A DNA stretch of 64,000 nucleotides from Pseudoips prasinana (lineage: Eukaryota > Arthropoda > Insecta > Lepidoptera > Nolidae). Below, piece after piece: positions 1 through 12,000 of this stretch; within the stretch, counting starts at the first letter, position 1, and the number at the start of each line of letters is the position of its first letter. The position numbers were made by a program, and so were the translations under genes. The stretch spans positions 806,001 to 870,000 of the forward strand of contig OX621250.1 in assembly GCA_951640165.1 (NCBI GenBank), written 5' to 3'. The notes beneath the pieces were generated by a model. The model did no database searches. It saw only the letters and a program-made list of their open reading frames with translations, and was not told the origin of the DNA.

Positions 1-1649
1 AAAAACTTGAACAAAATACAGAATTTACCGTAACCAAATCAAGGAAAGATGTTGTAAACCATGCAACAAACTTCTATAAAGAATTATACAAGAAAAGAAA
101 CAATCACGAAATCGAAGTTTCAGGCAATCATGCAACTACTAGCATCAAACCAATTGAAAACTCTGAAGTATACGAACACATAAAACGGTTAAAAGTTGAA
201 AAGAGCCCTGGCCCAGATGGGCTTTGCAATGAAGTCCTTAAAATTGGAGCACCAACCTTAACTCAACATCTATCCCTGCTATTTAACATGGTATTAGAAA
301 CAGAAACCGTTCCAAGCCAATGGTGTAGTTCGGACATAATTCTCATTTTTAAAAAAGGCAATCCGCTGGATATTGGTAACTACAGACCCATAAGCCTTCT
401 AGCAAGCTCATACAAACTGTTTTCATCAATACTTTTAAAAAGAATAACACAAGATATTGACAAACACCAGCCAATAGAGCAAGCGGGTTTCCGATCAGGA
501 TTCAGCACAATGGACCATATACAGAGCCTGGAGCAAATTATAGAAAAATATCGAGAGCATAACAATCCTCTTTATGTGGCCTTCATCGACTATAGCAAGG
601 CCTTTGATAGCATCAGCCACTGTTCGATCTGGAATGCATTGCAACATTCCGAAGTGGATCAAAAATATATTAACATCCTGAAATATATTTATGCAAACAG
701 TACAAGTAAGGTAAAGCTGGAAGTCAGAGGAAGTGAGATAAACATTGAACGTGGAGTAAGGCAAGGCGACCCATTGTCACCAAAGCTATTTATTGCAGTG
801 CTCGAGAATATATTTAAAAAATTAGAATGGTCTAAAAAAGGAGTACAAATCAATGGACGATATCTAAACCATCTGAGGTTCGCTGACGATATAGCTATAT
901 TAGCCGAAACTCCTAGGGATCTGGAGGAAATGATGATGTCGTTGGATAGTGAAAGCTCAAAAATAGGTTTAGAAATGAACGCAAGTAAAACGAAAATAAT
1001 GACCAATAGCCAAAAAAGACCTATAGTTGTAAATGGAAATAATATAGAATACGTCAGCAGCTATATCTATCTAGGGAAGCAGTTATCATTCCTCAAGTCC
1101 AGCAATGAAGAAGAAGTGTCACGTAGAATCAACATAACCTGGAAAAAATTCTGGTCACTGAAGGAAATTCTAAAAGGAAATTATAGTCTACATTTAAAAA
1201 AGACAGTATTTGACACATGTCTTTTACCATGCTTACTGTATGGTTGCCAGACTTGGGTTTATACCAATAAAGTCAAACAAAAAATTAAATGTACCCAAAC
1301 ATCTATGGAAAGGAGCATGCTGAAGCTAAGAAAAATAGACAAAGTAAAGAACACACATATTAGACAAAAAACTAAAATAACTGACGCTCTCACACATGCA
1401 CTCAAACTTAAATGGAGGTGGGCTGGACACATCGCACGCTACACTGATCAAAGATGGACCATAGAAACCACACGATGGAAACCTACACAGGGAAAGAGGA
1501 ATGTTGGGAGACCTGTAAGACGGTGGGCTGATGACATTATCCATGTGTCAGGAAACGACTGGACAAATACAGGCAAGGACAGGGATCTGTGGAAAAAGCT
1601 GGAGGAGGCCTTTACCCAAAAAGGGGTCCATATTTCAACAAATAAATAA
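1..1649 (+). pseudogene. RTE-type LINE reverse transcriptase, 5' cut by window edge
   Basis: The frame is open from base 3, well upstream of the first ATG at 288, and ends at TAA 1647-1649, so the left edge of the window truncates a longer ORF2. The reading shows fingers motifs (SPGPDGLCNEV, then YRPISLL), palm motif A (AFIDYSKAFDSI), the RQGDPLSP motif and the catalytic FADD box. The C-terminus (WRWAGHIAR, then GRPVRRWADDI) is the usual tail of RTE-clade elements. The visible part contains no frameshift or stop. The upstream apurinic endonuclease domain would lie outside the window. A short AT-rich TTATTTATT tract follows the stop, as in many RTE tails. Clade placement is from motif memory. 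Whether the element is complete cannot be judged here. Confidence 0.85.
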
Positions 1650-1727
1650 ACTATAACATTTGAAATGTATCTTGTAAATATGGAATTAAATGGCTTTTTT
1701 ATTTTATTATTTATTTATTTATTCAAG

Positions 1728-1935
1728 TAGACTTTAAAAAGGCGCTTGTAAATAGTCAGAACATGTTTGTAGTAATATAGTTGTATACATTATTATTTCT
1801 AGTAACATAGATATTTAGGTACACATTTTATTGATTGTATGAAAACATTTATAAAATTTGTATCAAGTTATTGTCAAGAGATTATGTTTAAGTTTAATTA
1901 TCTAGTTTAAGTCTAATATTTTTACTACGCTATGT
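1728..1935 (-). repeat. dispersed retroelement 3' end, family R, copy 1
   Basis: This segment (GACTTTAAAAAGGCGCTTG and onward, to TCTAATATTTTTACTAC) recurs at about 19045-19400 and 58350-58600 in the same orientation, at 44600-45095 inverted, and diverged at 24170-24382. In the inverse orientation it ends with AATAAA followed by AACC, so the element probably lies on the minus strand here, with its 3' end at the left. It abuts the RTE tail. Confidence 0.7.
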
Positions 1936-2700
1936 ATGTTTGATTGATTGATATGCCTTAATTTTGCAATCAAGCCCCGTGTCAACAATATTCGACAATA
2001 CATACATGTACATATTCAGTTCTGAGTGTGTCAATCATAACAAATAACTTGATTTTGTTACTTGGCTAGCTTATTTAAGATGTCAAAGTGGTTATTTATA
2101 GGTTCTGTTTATACAGTAAGTGGATCACACTGTTATTAGTGTATTTGAGCACAGAATCACAACACTGACTATTACAGAATGTGGAACAAACCGCATATGG
2201 TAATGTAACCACGAATAAGCAGCTAATTATCAATGGATTACCTGAGCTTACGGCTCGATTGTCTCGCAGTTAATTAAGCACGCAGTATTTGATATATCTA
2301 CTTAGCATAACATAGCTACTTATCCAAATTGTAGAGTCCCAGTGAATTGGGACCGGTTGTCAATGCGAGTCTTACTCAATGCTTGCTTACTGCAACTTGA
2401 CTTCGTGAAACAGTGAGTGCTTATTTACTCCGTAAAAATGACATATTTTTTACCTTACCGTACAGTGCTTTACGTGGCAGCTAACACTACCAAAACACTA
2501 CCAAAAAACTCAGTAGCAATCCTTCAGTGTTTAACTGATATACTGATTATAGACGCGAGCGATGACTCAAGCCGTGGTGAAGTAGTGTCATTGCTGAAGG
2601 AACTAGGCGCTTGCAGTAAGCCTACGATCTTCAGAACCGTAAACAACAAGACCCTCACTGCCAGTTGTTCTCTCCGGTCCATTACTGATCGGCGTGGTTA
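1936..2700. other. no recognisable feature
   Basis: AT-rich sequence. A 94-codon frame at 2417-2701 lacks any recognisable motif. I saw no repeat shared with the rest of the window. Confidence 0.4.
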
Positions 2701-2725
2701 AGCATCTAGGCACCCGGGCAGGCAT

Positions 2726-2761
2726 CCAAAGCACGGAGACCCCTAGGTCTCCGTGCTTTGG
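2726..2761. repeat. perfect 16-bp inverted repeat, 4-base loop
   Basis: The arms are CCAAAGCACGGAGACC (2726-2741) and its exact complement (2746-2761) around CCTA. It is GC-rich in AT-rich surroundings. No T-run follows, and eukaryotic terminators do not look like this. It is one of several snap-back palindromes in the window. Confidence 0.85.
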
Positions 2762-3319
2762 AGGGAAAGCTGTCGGTTCCGGTTTATCCCGGTGTATATA
2801 GCTTTAGACCATACGACTGAAGTAAAACTTAGATAGCCGAAACGTAACTGTCTATGAGAGAAAGCGAAAAAGAAAATGTGTGCTCGCACCTCTCTATCTT
2901 GCCCCTACTGTAATATACAAAACGTAACTCTCTCTTTCTTATATCTCCCTCACAACTTCCGTTCGACACGCCTGATTACACGTTTCGTAACGCTCTCATC
3001 ACGCATTCATCAGTTTACTCCCCAAGACAAGCGAACAAAAGAAGTATTTCTTCAAAAAAACATCTGGACTGATTGCTGTTAGTCCTTATAGTCCTATAAT
3101 CCGAGGTCTTATTTATAACTACGTTACGCCTAACGCAACGTTAGTATTTTTTCTCAAGTTACATATTTTTCTAAAATAAACGTAGCCAAAGTTACTCCTT
3201 ATTACATCAGCTACCTGCCAATAAAAGTCCCGTCAAAATCGGTCCTGCCACTTCAGAGATTAGCCGGAACAAACAGTCAGACAAAATTTGTAAAAAAAAT
3301 ATTTTGGTGTATGTACCGA

Positions 3320-3397
3320 TTGAAATAACCATTATTTTTTCTCCATGTTTATGAATATATTATATTCATAAACATATAGAAAAAATGGTTATTTCAA
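3320..3397. repeat. imperfect 78-bp palindrome
   Basis: The left arm begins TTGAAATAACCAT and the right arm ends ATGGTTATTTCAA. The centre is AATATATTATATT. The arms differ by one short indel and two bases. It may be a small foldback element or an inverted duplication. Confidence 0.75.
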
Positions 3398-3700
3398 TAT
3401 TACAAACAGACACTCCAATTTTATTTATATGTATAGATTATACATATGTATAGATGTAGGTGACAAAACAGTGATAACCGTTAGTCCCATACAACTTAAG
3501 TAGCGTATATTTGCACATCAATGTATGCTAATTAGCCAATACCCGTTTAGTTAGAAGCTCTATGCAGCTTATCTGTGTGCAGCAGTAGTTGTTGATAATA
3601 CATTACATTATATCTCTGCAACAGATGTACAGATAACATAAAATTTACTTTTAAATACATATATGTTTCCAATAAATAGCGCTAAATCTTATATGTACTA
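3398..3700. other. no recognisable feature
   Basis: AT-rich spacer between the palindrome and the SINE. I saw nothing in it. Confidence 0.4.
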
Positions 3701-3948
3701 TGACGGTCACCGTAGCCTAGTTGGTAGTGCTTTTGCCTACGAAGCTGGTGGTCCGGGGTTCGAATCCCGGTAAGTGCAAATATTTGTGTGATGAGCACGA
3801 ATATTTGCTTCTGAGTCATGGATGTTTTCTATGTATTTAAGTATTTATATATCTATATAAGTATGTATATCGTCGCCTGGTACCCATAGTACAAGCTTTG
3901 CTTAGTTTGGGGCTAGGATGATCTGTGTGACATTCCCTAGATATTATA
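3701..3948 (+). mobile_element. tRNA-derived SINE, family A, copy 1
   Basis: The head carries a pol III A box (TAGCCTAGTTGGTAG) and B box (GGTTCGAATCC) in tRNA spacing. The body reads GCAAATATTTGTGTGATGAGC and continues to a conserved end GATGATCTGTGTGACATT before an AT-rich tail. Copies lie at 15181-15410 (minus) and 46028-46288 (plus). The missing acceptor-stem pairing and the shared 3' body argue against a functional tRNA gene. Confidence 0.85.
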
Positions 3949-3984
3949 TTTGATTGGCCTGTTTATTCTTTATTCTTCTGGTGG

Positions 3985-6845
3985 CGGCTATTTCCAGTCC
4001 CCGGAGGTCCTGGTAACACTGCGCTAGTGATGAACTATTGTGCTCGCAGCTCCAACTAAACTTCCCTGTCTAACCCTGCAACATAGATAAATTGCAGAAT
4101 CTTTTTGGCAGGAGTATCGATAACATCGTCCTGGTTCATGAAGTGTTGGCCCAGGACGGTGTTACGTTTATGCATCAGTGGCTCACAGTGACAGAGCTGG
4201 TGTTTCGTCTGTTCCTGTTCTGTCCGTTCGTTATTGCAGAATCTACACACTCTACAGTCTCCGATGCCCACCGTAGACAGGTGCTTCCTGAGACGGCAAT
4301 GTCCCGTTAACACCCTAGTTATGATGCATAAATTCCTACTACTAAGCGCGAGGGCTTCGTTTGCAGTTTTGAAGTCGTAGCCCTTGATAGGTTTTTGGAG
4401 TGAGTTAAACCTTAAAGTTTGTGCAAGCGTTTAATAGCTTCCTGTTGGCAATGGTTTCTTAGGGTGATTTGGACTGTGCTTTTTGGTATTCCGTTTATCG
4501 GCTCAGTGCCGTATTGGACCAATTTAGCTCCAGCCCGTGCAAGTTCGTCGGCACTTTCGTTGCCCTCGATACCCGCATCACCCTGTACCCATCGAAGTAT
4601 TACCTTTTCCCTAAGGCACAGGGTATTGAGACTGTCAATACAGTTCATAACCAGCCCTGACGTTATAGTGTCAGAGTTCAAGGCTAGGAGAGCCGCTTGA
4701 CTGTCTGAATGGATGTAGATTGTGTGATTGACATAGTCTTTTTGCAGGTTGGCTTCTGCACATACAATGATGGCATAAACCTCTGCCTGGAAAATTGAGG
4801 TGTATTTTTTCAGATTTTTACTGGCTTTGAATCTGGGTCGCTCCCCAAAAACTCCACAGCCTACGTCATTTCCCATTTTGGAGCCATTGGTGTACCAAAT
4901 TAGGCTCCCCTTCTTCCAAGATACTTTGTTGTTAGTCCAGTCGTCCCTTGGAAGTTATCTCCACACAATATTTCCTGGTACTGTTATATTGTGGGAACAA
5001 AAAGTCTGATTTCATGCCTAGTATGGGGTCCTGTTGCACTACGTCACGTAAATACCTCAGTGCCTTTGAGAGCCACGTCTCAGCCCCCTGTGCGGCTGCC
5101 CTCAGCATGCCGGCCTTCGCCTCAGACTGTATGAACAGTGAAAGAGGCGGCAGGTTCAGCAATGCCTCAAGTTACGCTCCAGGAGTGGAGGACATGGCTC
5201 CTGTAACTACTATACATGCAGATCTTTGCAGGCTGTTGAACCTGTTTATTACTGTCGTTTGGTTGGTTTTGCTCCACCAGACTACCGAGCCGTACGCAAT
5301 GGTCGGTCTCGCTATAGCGGTGTATAACCATAGGAGAAGTTTGGGATGGGATCCCAACCTTCTCCCTACCAGGCGACGCCCTATACCTACGGCAATTTTT
5401 GCCTTTTGTATAGTTTTCTTGATATGTGAGTTCCATGTGAGCTTTTGGTCGAAAATAATTCCCAAATATTTATATATATAAGGCCTTTGCGTCTGTTACA
5501 GACGATTTACGGCGCATTGTCTGAGAGACATTTCTTTTCGTGTCTTAACAAACCGATGCGAAAGCGAAACTTCATTGAAAAATTGTATCTTGCTGCCGTT
5601 CATTACTGAAGGGGCTAATTTGTCTAGAGCCTTCTTTCGAGTAAACGGTACGATAACTGTTTTGTCAGCATTTATGGATAGATGATTCGCTCTACACCAT
5701 CGATTGACAATGTTAAGAGCGTTCTGCATCAGTGACGACAACAAGCTTTGACAGAAGCCCCGTATAATCACCATAAGGTCATCAGCGTATCCCAAAGTAA
5801 CGATTCTTTGTTCTGCTAGCTTGTATAAAAGCTCATCTATTGCTAAGGTCCACAAGAGTGGGGATAGTACACCTCCCTGTGGACAGCTTCTCGTTGTTGC
5901 AACCTCCAAGGAAGGTCCATGCAGCGAGACCAGAGCTTTACGGTTTTAAAGCATTGCTTTTACCCAATTGACAGTTGTTTGATCAATGTTCTTGTTGGTT
6001 AGTCCATTGACATTTTCTTCTTCATTAGCCGCGTAGGTTCCGTCAGGTCCCCTTAGCAAGCCAATTTGGTTAAGTTTGTCTTTAGCGAGCAGCTTGTGGA
6101 TGGCACCCTGAGGCGTGTTGACTTACTCCTCACAGAACCTTTTCAAAGATGCCCGTTTTGCCTTCCTAATTTCTTTGTTGTATTCGGTAAGGGCTTTTGT
6201 ATAGATCTCCCACTCTCGAGTCTTTTTAGCCCTATTGAACAGTTTCCGCGTTTTCTCCATGAGTTTTTTCAGTTTGGAGTTCCACCACGGAACTTTCCTG
6301 TTCGAGCTTTTTGTTTTGAGGCTACGAGGAAAGCTGCCCTTCTTCGTAGGCTTCCATGATGCCCTCTGTGGTTTGCTCCACTGCCAGTACTAGCTCATCA
6401 GGTGTTTTAATGCTTCAAGGAAAATCCTCTAGGTTTCGCCTTAGTTTGTCTCAGTAGACATCCCAGGCGGTTGCTCTAGGGTGCCTATAAGTAACTGTTT
6501 GATTTTCGAGACACGCTCTAAAGTCAAGACGCATTTGTCTGTGGTCTGACAATGACGGCTCATCGCTGACTGTCCAGTCGTGCAGTCTCCTGACTGTATT
6601 GTATGTAGCGAATGTGATATCTAAGACTTCCTACCTGCTGGTAGTGACAAAGGTCGGTTTGTTGCCCCTGTTCAGTATCTGCAGGCAGTTAGTGGTAAGA
6701 AAACTATGAAGTAATTCACCTCTACTGTTGATGTCGCTGCTACCCCAAGCTGTGTGGTGCGCGTTGGCATCGGCTCCAAGTATGGGTTCAGCGTTGTTGC
6801 GGCGAGCTAGAGCGAGATTGGCCTGTTGGTCTAGTCCAAAGTGTC
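3985..6845 (-). pseudogene. decayed LINE ORF2 with endonuclease, RT and RNase H
   Basis: Read leftwards from about 6840, broken frames give, in order: the end of an apurinic endonuclease (GADANAHHTAWGSSDINSRGE, then SDHRQ near 6550); a linker; RT motifs CPQGGVLSPLLW and the catalytic GYADDL (about 5780-5900); the RT thumb (5172-5465); an RNase H domain with SDSQAA and GNESADELA (4412-4876); and a CCHC-like C-terminal knuckle (CRVCRFCNNE, 4056-4313). Between about 6010 and 6065 the sequence jumps from the linker directly to a point just before the QGG motif, so the RT fingers and first catalytic aspartate are deleted. Several frameshifts and stops are present. A C-terminal RNase H plus knuckle points to the I/LOA group of LINEs; that assignment is from family knowledge. 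Confidence 0.8.
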
Positions 6846-6871
6846 AGGAAACTGAAAACAACAGAGGTGCA

Positions 6872-6912
<41 letters not shown>

Positions 6913-6932
6913 CTGTGTGTGTGTGTGCACCA
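6872..6932. repeat. (TG)n microsatellite
   Basis: About 25 TG units with two interruptions sit right at the 5' limit of the decayed LINE. Confidence 0.95.
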
Positions 6933-6934
6933 GC

Positions 6935-7383
6935 ACTTCCAAAAATTGGAAATAGCCGCTACCATACGATTAACAAAAGTTAATAGATTATGATAATTAT
7001 AATATAATAATATAGTCGCAATTATACCATACATACATACATAGACTCATGCTTGTTTCCCAGAGAGGTAGGCCGAGATAACGGATTTCTATTTGTCCCG
7101 ATCTTTGCACACCCCTTTTATTGTCATTCTATTCTTCATACATGCTCATACGTATTTCTGATCTGCTCTTTCTTCAAACCATCTCCGATTTGGTCAGATA
7201 ATGTTCTACAAGGTCTTCAATTATATCGTGTAAGCTTAAAGTAAGTGTATACAGAAACCTGACAGCACTGTCACTTTTTGTGGCAAGATTTCTTTGGGTG
7301 CGAACGTGACTTATTTTTAATAATCATTTTAAGTGGTTTGGACGAAGCATTAAAAAGGCCTATTAATTATTTGTTAACTTAAA
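6935..7383. other. no recognisable feature
   Basis: AT-rich spacer with a short CATA repeat near 7028-7043. No coding signal. Confidence 0.4.
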
Positions 7384-7625
7384 TAATAATAATATAATAT
7401 TCTGGGACATTATTTACGCACGGCCATCTGATCCCAAACCAAGCAGAGCTTGTACTATGAAACCAGACAACTGATATACTACTTTTCTTTTGTAAATACA
7501 TACTTATATAGATAATTACACCCAAACTCAGGACAAACAGACATGTTTATGCACACAAATATCTGTCCTGAGACGGCCTCTGGCGTGAAAAGCAAGCATT
7601 TTCCAACCACGCAAACAGGCCCGTC
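7384..7625 (-). mobile_element. tRNA-derived SINE, family B, copy 1
   Basis: Family B reads, on its own strand: GGCGTGGTTGGTA (A box), a diverged B box (ATTCCCACCCAGGACAG), TTTGTGTGCATGAACATGTC, then GCTCTGCTTAGTTTGGGATC, GGCCGTGTGTGAATAATGTC and a (TTA)n tail. This copy lies on the minus strand with its (TAA)n tail at the left. The B-box region is degraded. Confidence 0.85.
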
Positions 7626-8550
7626 AAAATATATAATATATAAAATATAAATATCTTAGCCTATTTTAATCCTATTTCATTCTTAAGCACTAGAAGTCTT
7701 CGTTGGCTGTGTTCTTCGTCTCCGTGCGGCTTAATATAAAACCCATTTTAATTATGTAAACTTAAGTATCACTTACTGTCAACAAGATCCCATAAATAAA
7801 ACAAAGGCGAGTATACCCAAGTTAGGCTTTTGAGCTAAAAAGCCTCGGCGGCTTGTCGCGCGCAATACGACGGACGAAGGTAAAAGTATATTATTCTTTT
7901 TAAGATTTACTCAGTAGGCTTCAGGTAGATGTGAACGTGACTTGTTGGAAATTTTGTTCCTCACTTACTAAAAGCCAAAGTAGAATTGTGTTATAATACT
8001 TTACTAACAGCAGAGAGAGTATATTCAGCTGTCTTCCATGTAGATATCATTTTTAATACTTATTTTTTTATTTTTATACAAGATTAACTTATTTCAACTG
8101 AGCAAAGATAAACTGCTTGTGGAATACAAATAATATTTTTTGGCTTGCCAAGCTAACTTATAGAAAGTTTATCCGTTAATACGATACGGTTGAAGAGTAA
8201 ACTAAAGGCGTAAAAATATTAGTGACTAAAATGGGAAATACGTTTGCAGTGGTAAATGGCACTGTAGTGGCAACAACTACCTACAGTATAAAACCTACTT
8301 TCTACAATTTCTCTATGATAGTGAGTGAGGTTTAAGAAAGATTATAACTTCAATATTAAGTCAAGAAATAAAATAATTTTACATGTTAACTCGCTTCTGA
8401 TTTTCTGCTCCTTCTACTAATTTAGTAATCTCACTAAATTGGTGACTCCTACTAAAGCACTATGTATTTTAAATATGGTGAAAATGACTTATACCAAAAC
8501 AAAAAAAAAAAAAATCTACCCGTCACAAATAACCCATAGCCCTTAAATCT
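7626..8550. other. no recognisable feature
   Basis: AT-rich DNA with an A-run at about 8500-8514. No motif or repeat was recognised. Confidence 0.4.
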
Positions 8551-8555
8551 GACGG

Positions 8556-8705
8556 CAAGTATGGGACAGTGGTTAAGGTAGCTGCCTCGTTACTTCATCG
8601 CTCTCGTGTTTCACGTTTGATGAATTATTTGTGTGACCCATAAATGGTAGTTCTAAGTTTAGGTGTGTTTTGTGTCCATTAATAGCATGTTTTTAAATCT
8701 TTAGT
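8556..8705 (+). mobile_element. degenerate tRNA-derived SINE, family C
   Basis: The head GTGGTTAAGGTAGCTGCCTC resembles a tRNA A-box arm, and TTATTTGTGTGACCC and AGTTTAGGTGTG resemble copies at 26460-26600 and, in part, 45895-45985. The B box is decayed. Confidence 0.5.
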
Positions 8706-9039
8706 CACATTTATTTCACTAGTGAGGTCATCTTTTAAATAACAAAAGCCATTTCAACAGAATATACCGGAGTTTTTAAATTGATGACTACAGAATCTCG
8801 AACACTTTCCAGATAATAATTAATGCAAAAACTATACAACTCTACGTAAACTTCGTCCATTTAATTCAGTTAAAGTTTGAAAACATTTATGGACTGTCAG
8901 ACACTTTTCCGCCTAGGAATTTATAAATTAATTCATAAGTTTCATCATATAAATTATGTTATCTTTTGAAAAATGTTATTTGTTTGAAGAGGGTTATAAA
9001 TAATTAATGTTAGAAAAATACTATGTCCTCAAAATTGAA

Positions 9040-9432
9040 CTTCAGCCAGTCACGACGGAGGCAAGCCTTATACGCGTGCACACGTGCTAGTCCTCTCAAA
9101 GGCCATGGAAGTCATGACCGAAGACAGTTCTTATGCAAAACCAACCACTTCGTTTTTTTAAACGGCAGATTGTTCAAACGGTCGAACCCAATATAATAAC
9201 ATTTTAGCCCTATCACATCTTCCAAGTACCAGCGCGGCGGCGGGCGCTGCTGCTGCCTGTGCGGAGACACTTTCGACATTTCGAAGCGGTTGGTTGACGC
9301 TTCCCGTGACCAGAGGGCTGGCTTTTTCTTTGGCAAAAGAATTAGTTTAGCAATACAACGTGGTAATGCAGCCAGTCTTCTGGGCACATTTTCTCTTGGC
9401 CTCGATTCGGAGGAATACTATCGCCATCTGTA
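9040..9432 (+). pseudogene. LINE ORF2 C-terminal fragment
   Basis: A plus-strand frame ending at TAG 9430-9432 reads CLCGDTFDISKRLVDASRD, then GFFFGKRISLAIQRGNAAS and LLGTF. The QRxSxAIQRGNAAS signature is a common C-terminal end of lepidopteran LINE ORF2 proteins (from memory). The upstream reverse transcriptase is missing, as expected for a 5'-truncated copy. The minus-strand frame covering the same bases is a shadow. Confidence 0.55.
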
Positions 9433-9601
9433 GTTAGTTTTCATTTATTTATGTATATAATTTACTTTTTTGTAGATTTTGTTTTTCTTTCTAATGTAGA
9501 TAGTTATGTATATTCATAACATGTTTAAAAGGAAGCTAAGAGATCACATTCTAAACAACTTATAAGTAGGATCGTTCTATTCCTACCTATTTAATTATGT
9601 A

Positions 9602-9891
9602 TGTCGGAGAAATTAAATAAAAGGCCTGTTTACGTACTAGTAACGCCATCTATTAGCGTTTGGAAAACACTACTCACTGAGTCAGTAGTTCGAGTCGAGG
9701 TTGTCTATGAACTGTCGCATGTAACGTTTAACGTCTGTCAGTTGTCTAAATGACATTAGTGTGTTAGCGACACGACACAGTTGGCATACAGAGCTCGACG
9801 GCGCCGGGTGTGCGCACTGATTCTTTTAACCACGTGCATGATGGCGGACACCGACGATGTTTCGGAGTTAAATCCGTCAGAATCTCCGACA
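9602..9891 (+). repeat. 5' LTR
   Basis: TG...CA ends and near identity to 14516-14805. The sequence AAATTAAATAAAAGGCC near the start could supply a TATA-like or poly(A) signal. The LTR's last 50 bases contain the gag ATG. Confidence 0.93.
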
Positions 9892-10513
9892 GCAGCGGTG
9901 GGATCGATTCCAAAATCATCCTACGTGTCTACCGCAATGCCTGCTACTCAAAATCAAGAATATTTTCGGGATTCGGTTCCACCACGAAGCGAAAATAGTG
10001 TCGTTACAAATTTGAAAAATTACGATGAAAATACAACCCCGCTGATTGTGAATTTACGGCTGTATCGCAAACTCGTGAACCGATTACGAAACTTCTTCGA
10101 TGTCGAGCTCGCAAATGGACTTCGAAGTCGTACCCGTTGTGCAAAACGTTAGACGAAGCAAAGGAGCGTGTATCAAGACAGTTTGCGGCGACCGAGAGAT
10201 TGATGACCTTTTTCAAGATATGGTGCCGTATGGTGCAGTGACCGTGCGAGAACTTACATACGTGGAGTACTCGACTTACAAGCTTGCCTTGATTAACTGG
10301 TTGAAGCCTGCTTGGAGCGAAGGTAACAAAATCGAAGTTGTTATCGCAGGTATCTCGGATACTCAGGTATGGTCAGACTTGTTTAAAACATGCCTACTGA
10401 TTTCGTGTTTCGATGTGGTCACTCGCAATAAGCGGAGTCTCTCGGCCATTTCGCGTTTATCGTTGAAGAATAGTTTTTGGTGCATCTGTGAACGTGGAAG
10501 AAGTTTTTATTGA
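9838..10513 (+). pseudogene. Gag-like remnant of the LTR element
   Basis: Tandem ATGs at 9838 and 9841 lie inside the 5' LTR and open a frame (MMADTDDVSELNPSES) that stops at 10152. The reading continues in another frame from about 10100 to 10513 with RELTYVEYSTYKLALINWL and AGISDTQVWSDLF, which has the helix-rich look of retrotransposon capsid. A single indel near 10100-10150 separates the two parts. No zinc knuckle was found. Gag identity is inferred from position and texture, not from a strong motif. Confidence 0.5.
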
Positions 10514-10959
10514 ACAGTGAAGAGAGTACGGGCTCTGATAGTTAGGCTGCCTTTCTGTCGGTCGAGTCTTGGAGTTAAAATAATTGGTTTGTTCTTTTCG
10601 AGGCGAAGTTGATCGTGCTGTCTTTTTGCAAGTAAGGCGACGGCATTGGCGATTCTGGATTGGGGAGAAGTCACCAGTTTGTATTAGAGTAAATTTAAAG
10701 TAACCTCTAAAGTAAAAGTGCCTCGTGTCGAGTGTGAGTGGTGAATCTTTATTTTATGAGAAAAAACCTGTAAGTACTTTTATTATATTGTTTAAAAGGC
10801 ACTTGATGACCTAATGCTGCACTGAAGAATTTTTGATATCTGTGAAATTCATAACACGTGTTGTTTTGAGTGGTTTATACTTTTTAGATGTTGAAAATAC
10901 GCCCAACGTCTGTTATATTTAATTTTTATGGTGACAATATGCGCGTTTTGAAGGTTAAA

Positions 10960-11260
10960 TAGTTTGAACGGTTTATTTCGAAGTCTATGGATGTAGGGGC
11001 AAGTTAGATCACATACACGCTCTTGTGGACAGTGGTACAGATTGTTCCCTAATTCGTAAATGATTTGTTGATAACCATACAGGTACTCGAGATTTTATAT
11101 CCGCGCGCCTGACAGGTATTGGGTCGTACATTACATTTTCTTTTACCCGTATTAGTCTGCCTGTCAAGGTCAACGAAGTACTCGTGTGTGAGAAGTGACT
11201 TTTGTAATTGTAGATTCACATATTTTTGGCTCATGATGTTATGATAGGTAGATGTTTTTA
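10960..11260 (+). pseudogene. retroviral-type aspartic protease remnant
   Basis: HALVDSGTDCSLIRK is readable at 11016-11060, with the catalytic DSG at 11028-11036, followed by a stop. About 60 codons later, in another frame, LAHDVMIGR (11226-11252) matches the hydrophobic flap-to-GR(D/C) end of such proteases. Spacing and order fit the Ty3/Gypsy pol start. It is non-functional as it stands. Confidence 0.6.
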
Positions 11261-11449
11261 TCTAACCGGGATTGAGCTTGACTATTAGTAACAAAGTCAT
11301 CCGTATCACTCGCGAGGTCCATGCTGAAGTTTGTTTATTACAGAATCTTGACACTTGTACAAGCTATGGCGTATTGATTTGATCGACTGTAAAGACGTTT
11401 CTCAATTACTGACAAGTGGAGAGATTCGTGTCTGTTCAAGTAATAATTC

Positions 11450-12000
11450 ATCATCATTATGTTAGCCGAAAGACGTCCACTGGGCGGAGGCCTCCCCCGG
11501 GAATCTCCGCAGTGGTCGGCCGTCCTTGTGGGGGGCCTGCCCGCGCTGCGTCTTCCGGTGCATGGTCCCCGGTCGGGAGCCTGTCTGATCTAGCGGCCGT
11601 CGGTGTTGGGAGCTGTGTGCTCCGCCCGCTTCCGTTTCGGTTTGGCATTTGTTTTGATTATAATCATAATATCTTTAATTCTATAAATGTGGTGAATACG
11701 GGTGTTATTGTTTACATCATTTAAGTTTCACACATTTGCCATATTGTACATGGCATACAAATGTTGTACTTACAAAGTAGGTATATTGAACTCAAAATAC
11801 TAACTTACTGATTTGTGACACAATTTTTATGTCGGCTGCTTTGTTTCGCCTGCGGATTGCGATTGTTTTTGTTCGGTCGCGCGGGGATGCTCCGGGCGTG
11901 GCCCTCTCCGTTCTGTGGGTGACCTTGAGCCTTCTTGTGAGTCCAGTGGTGAGAGACCACGTGAAAGACTTTAGACTTGAAACACTGCGTTATTTGTGAT
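11450..12000. mobile_element. GC-rich insertion inside the LTR element
   Basis: The segment starts AGCCGAAAGACGTCCACTG, a phrase shared with 17216-17236 and 24426-24445, then turns GC-rich (to about 11645). A second GC-rich block runs 11830-11960. It replaces the place where reverse transcriptase should lie. I cannot identify its class or exact ends. Confidence 0.4.

Noticed and set aside
2417..2701. 94-codon plus-strand frame
   Set aside because: No motif, poor codon texture and no neighbouring exon signals.
2726..2761. Rho-independent terminator
   Set aside because: No T-run, and the context is eukaryotic.
3701..3780. Functional tRNA gene
   Set aside because: A and B boxes are present, but the acceptor stem does not pair and the same 3' body occurs at two further loci, so it is a SINE head.
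9112..9387. Minus-strand 91-codon frame
   Set aside because: It is the shadow of a plus-strand LINE C-terminus carrying the QRGNAAS motif.
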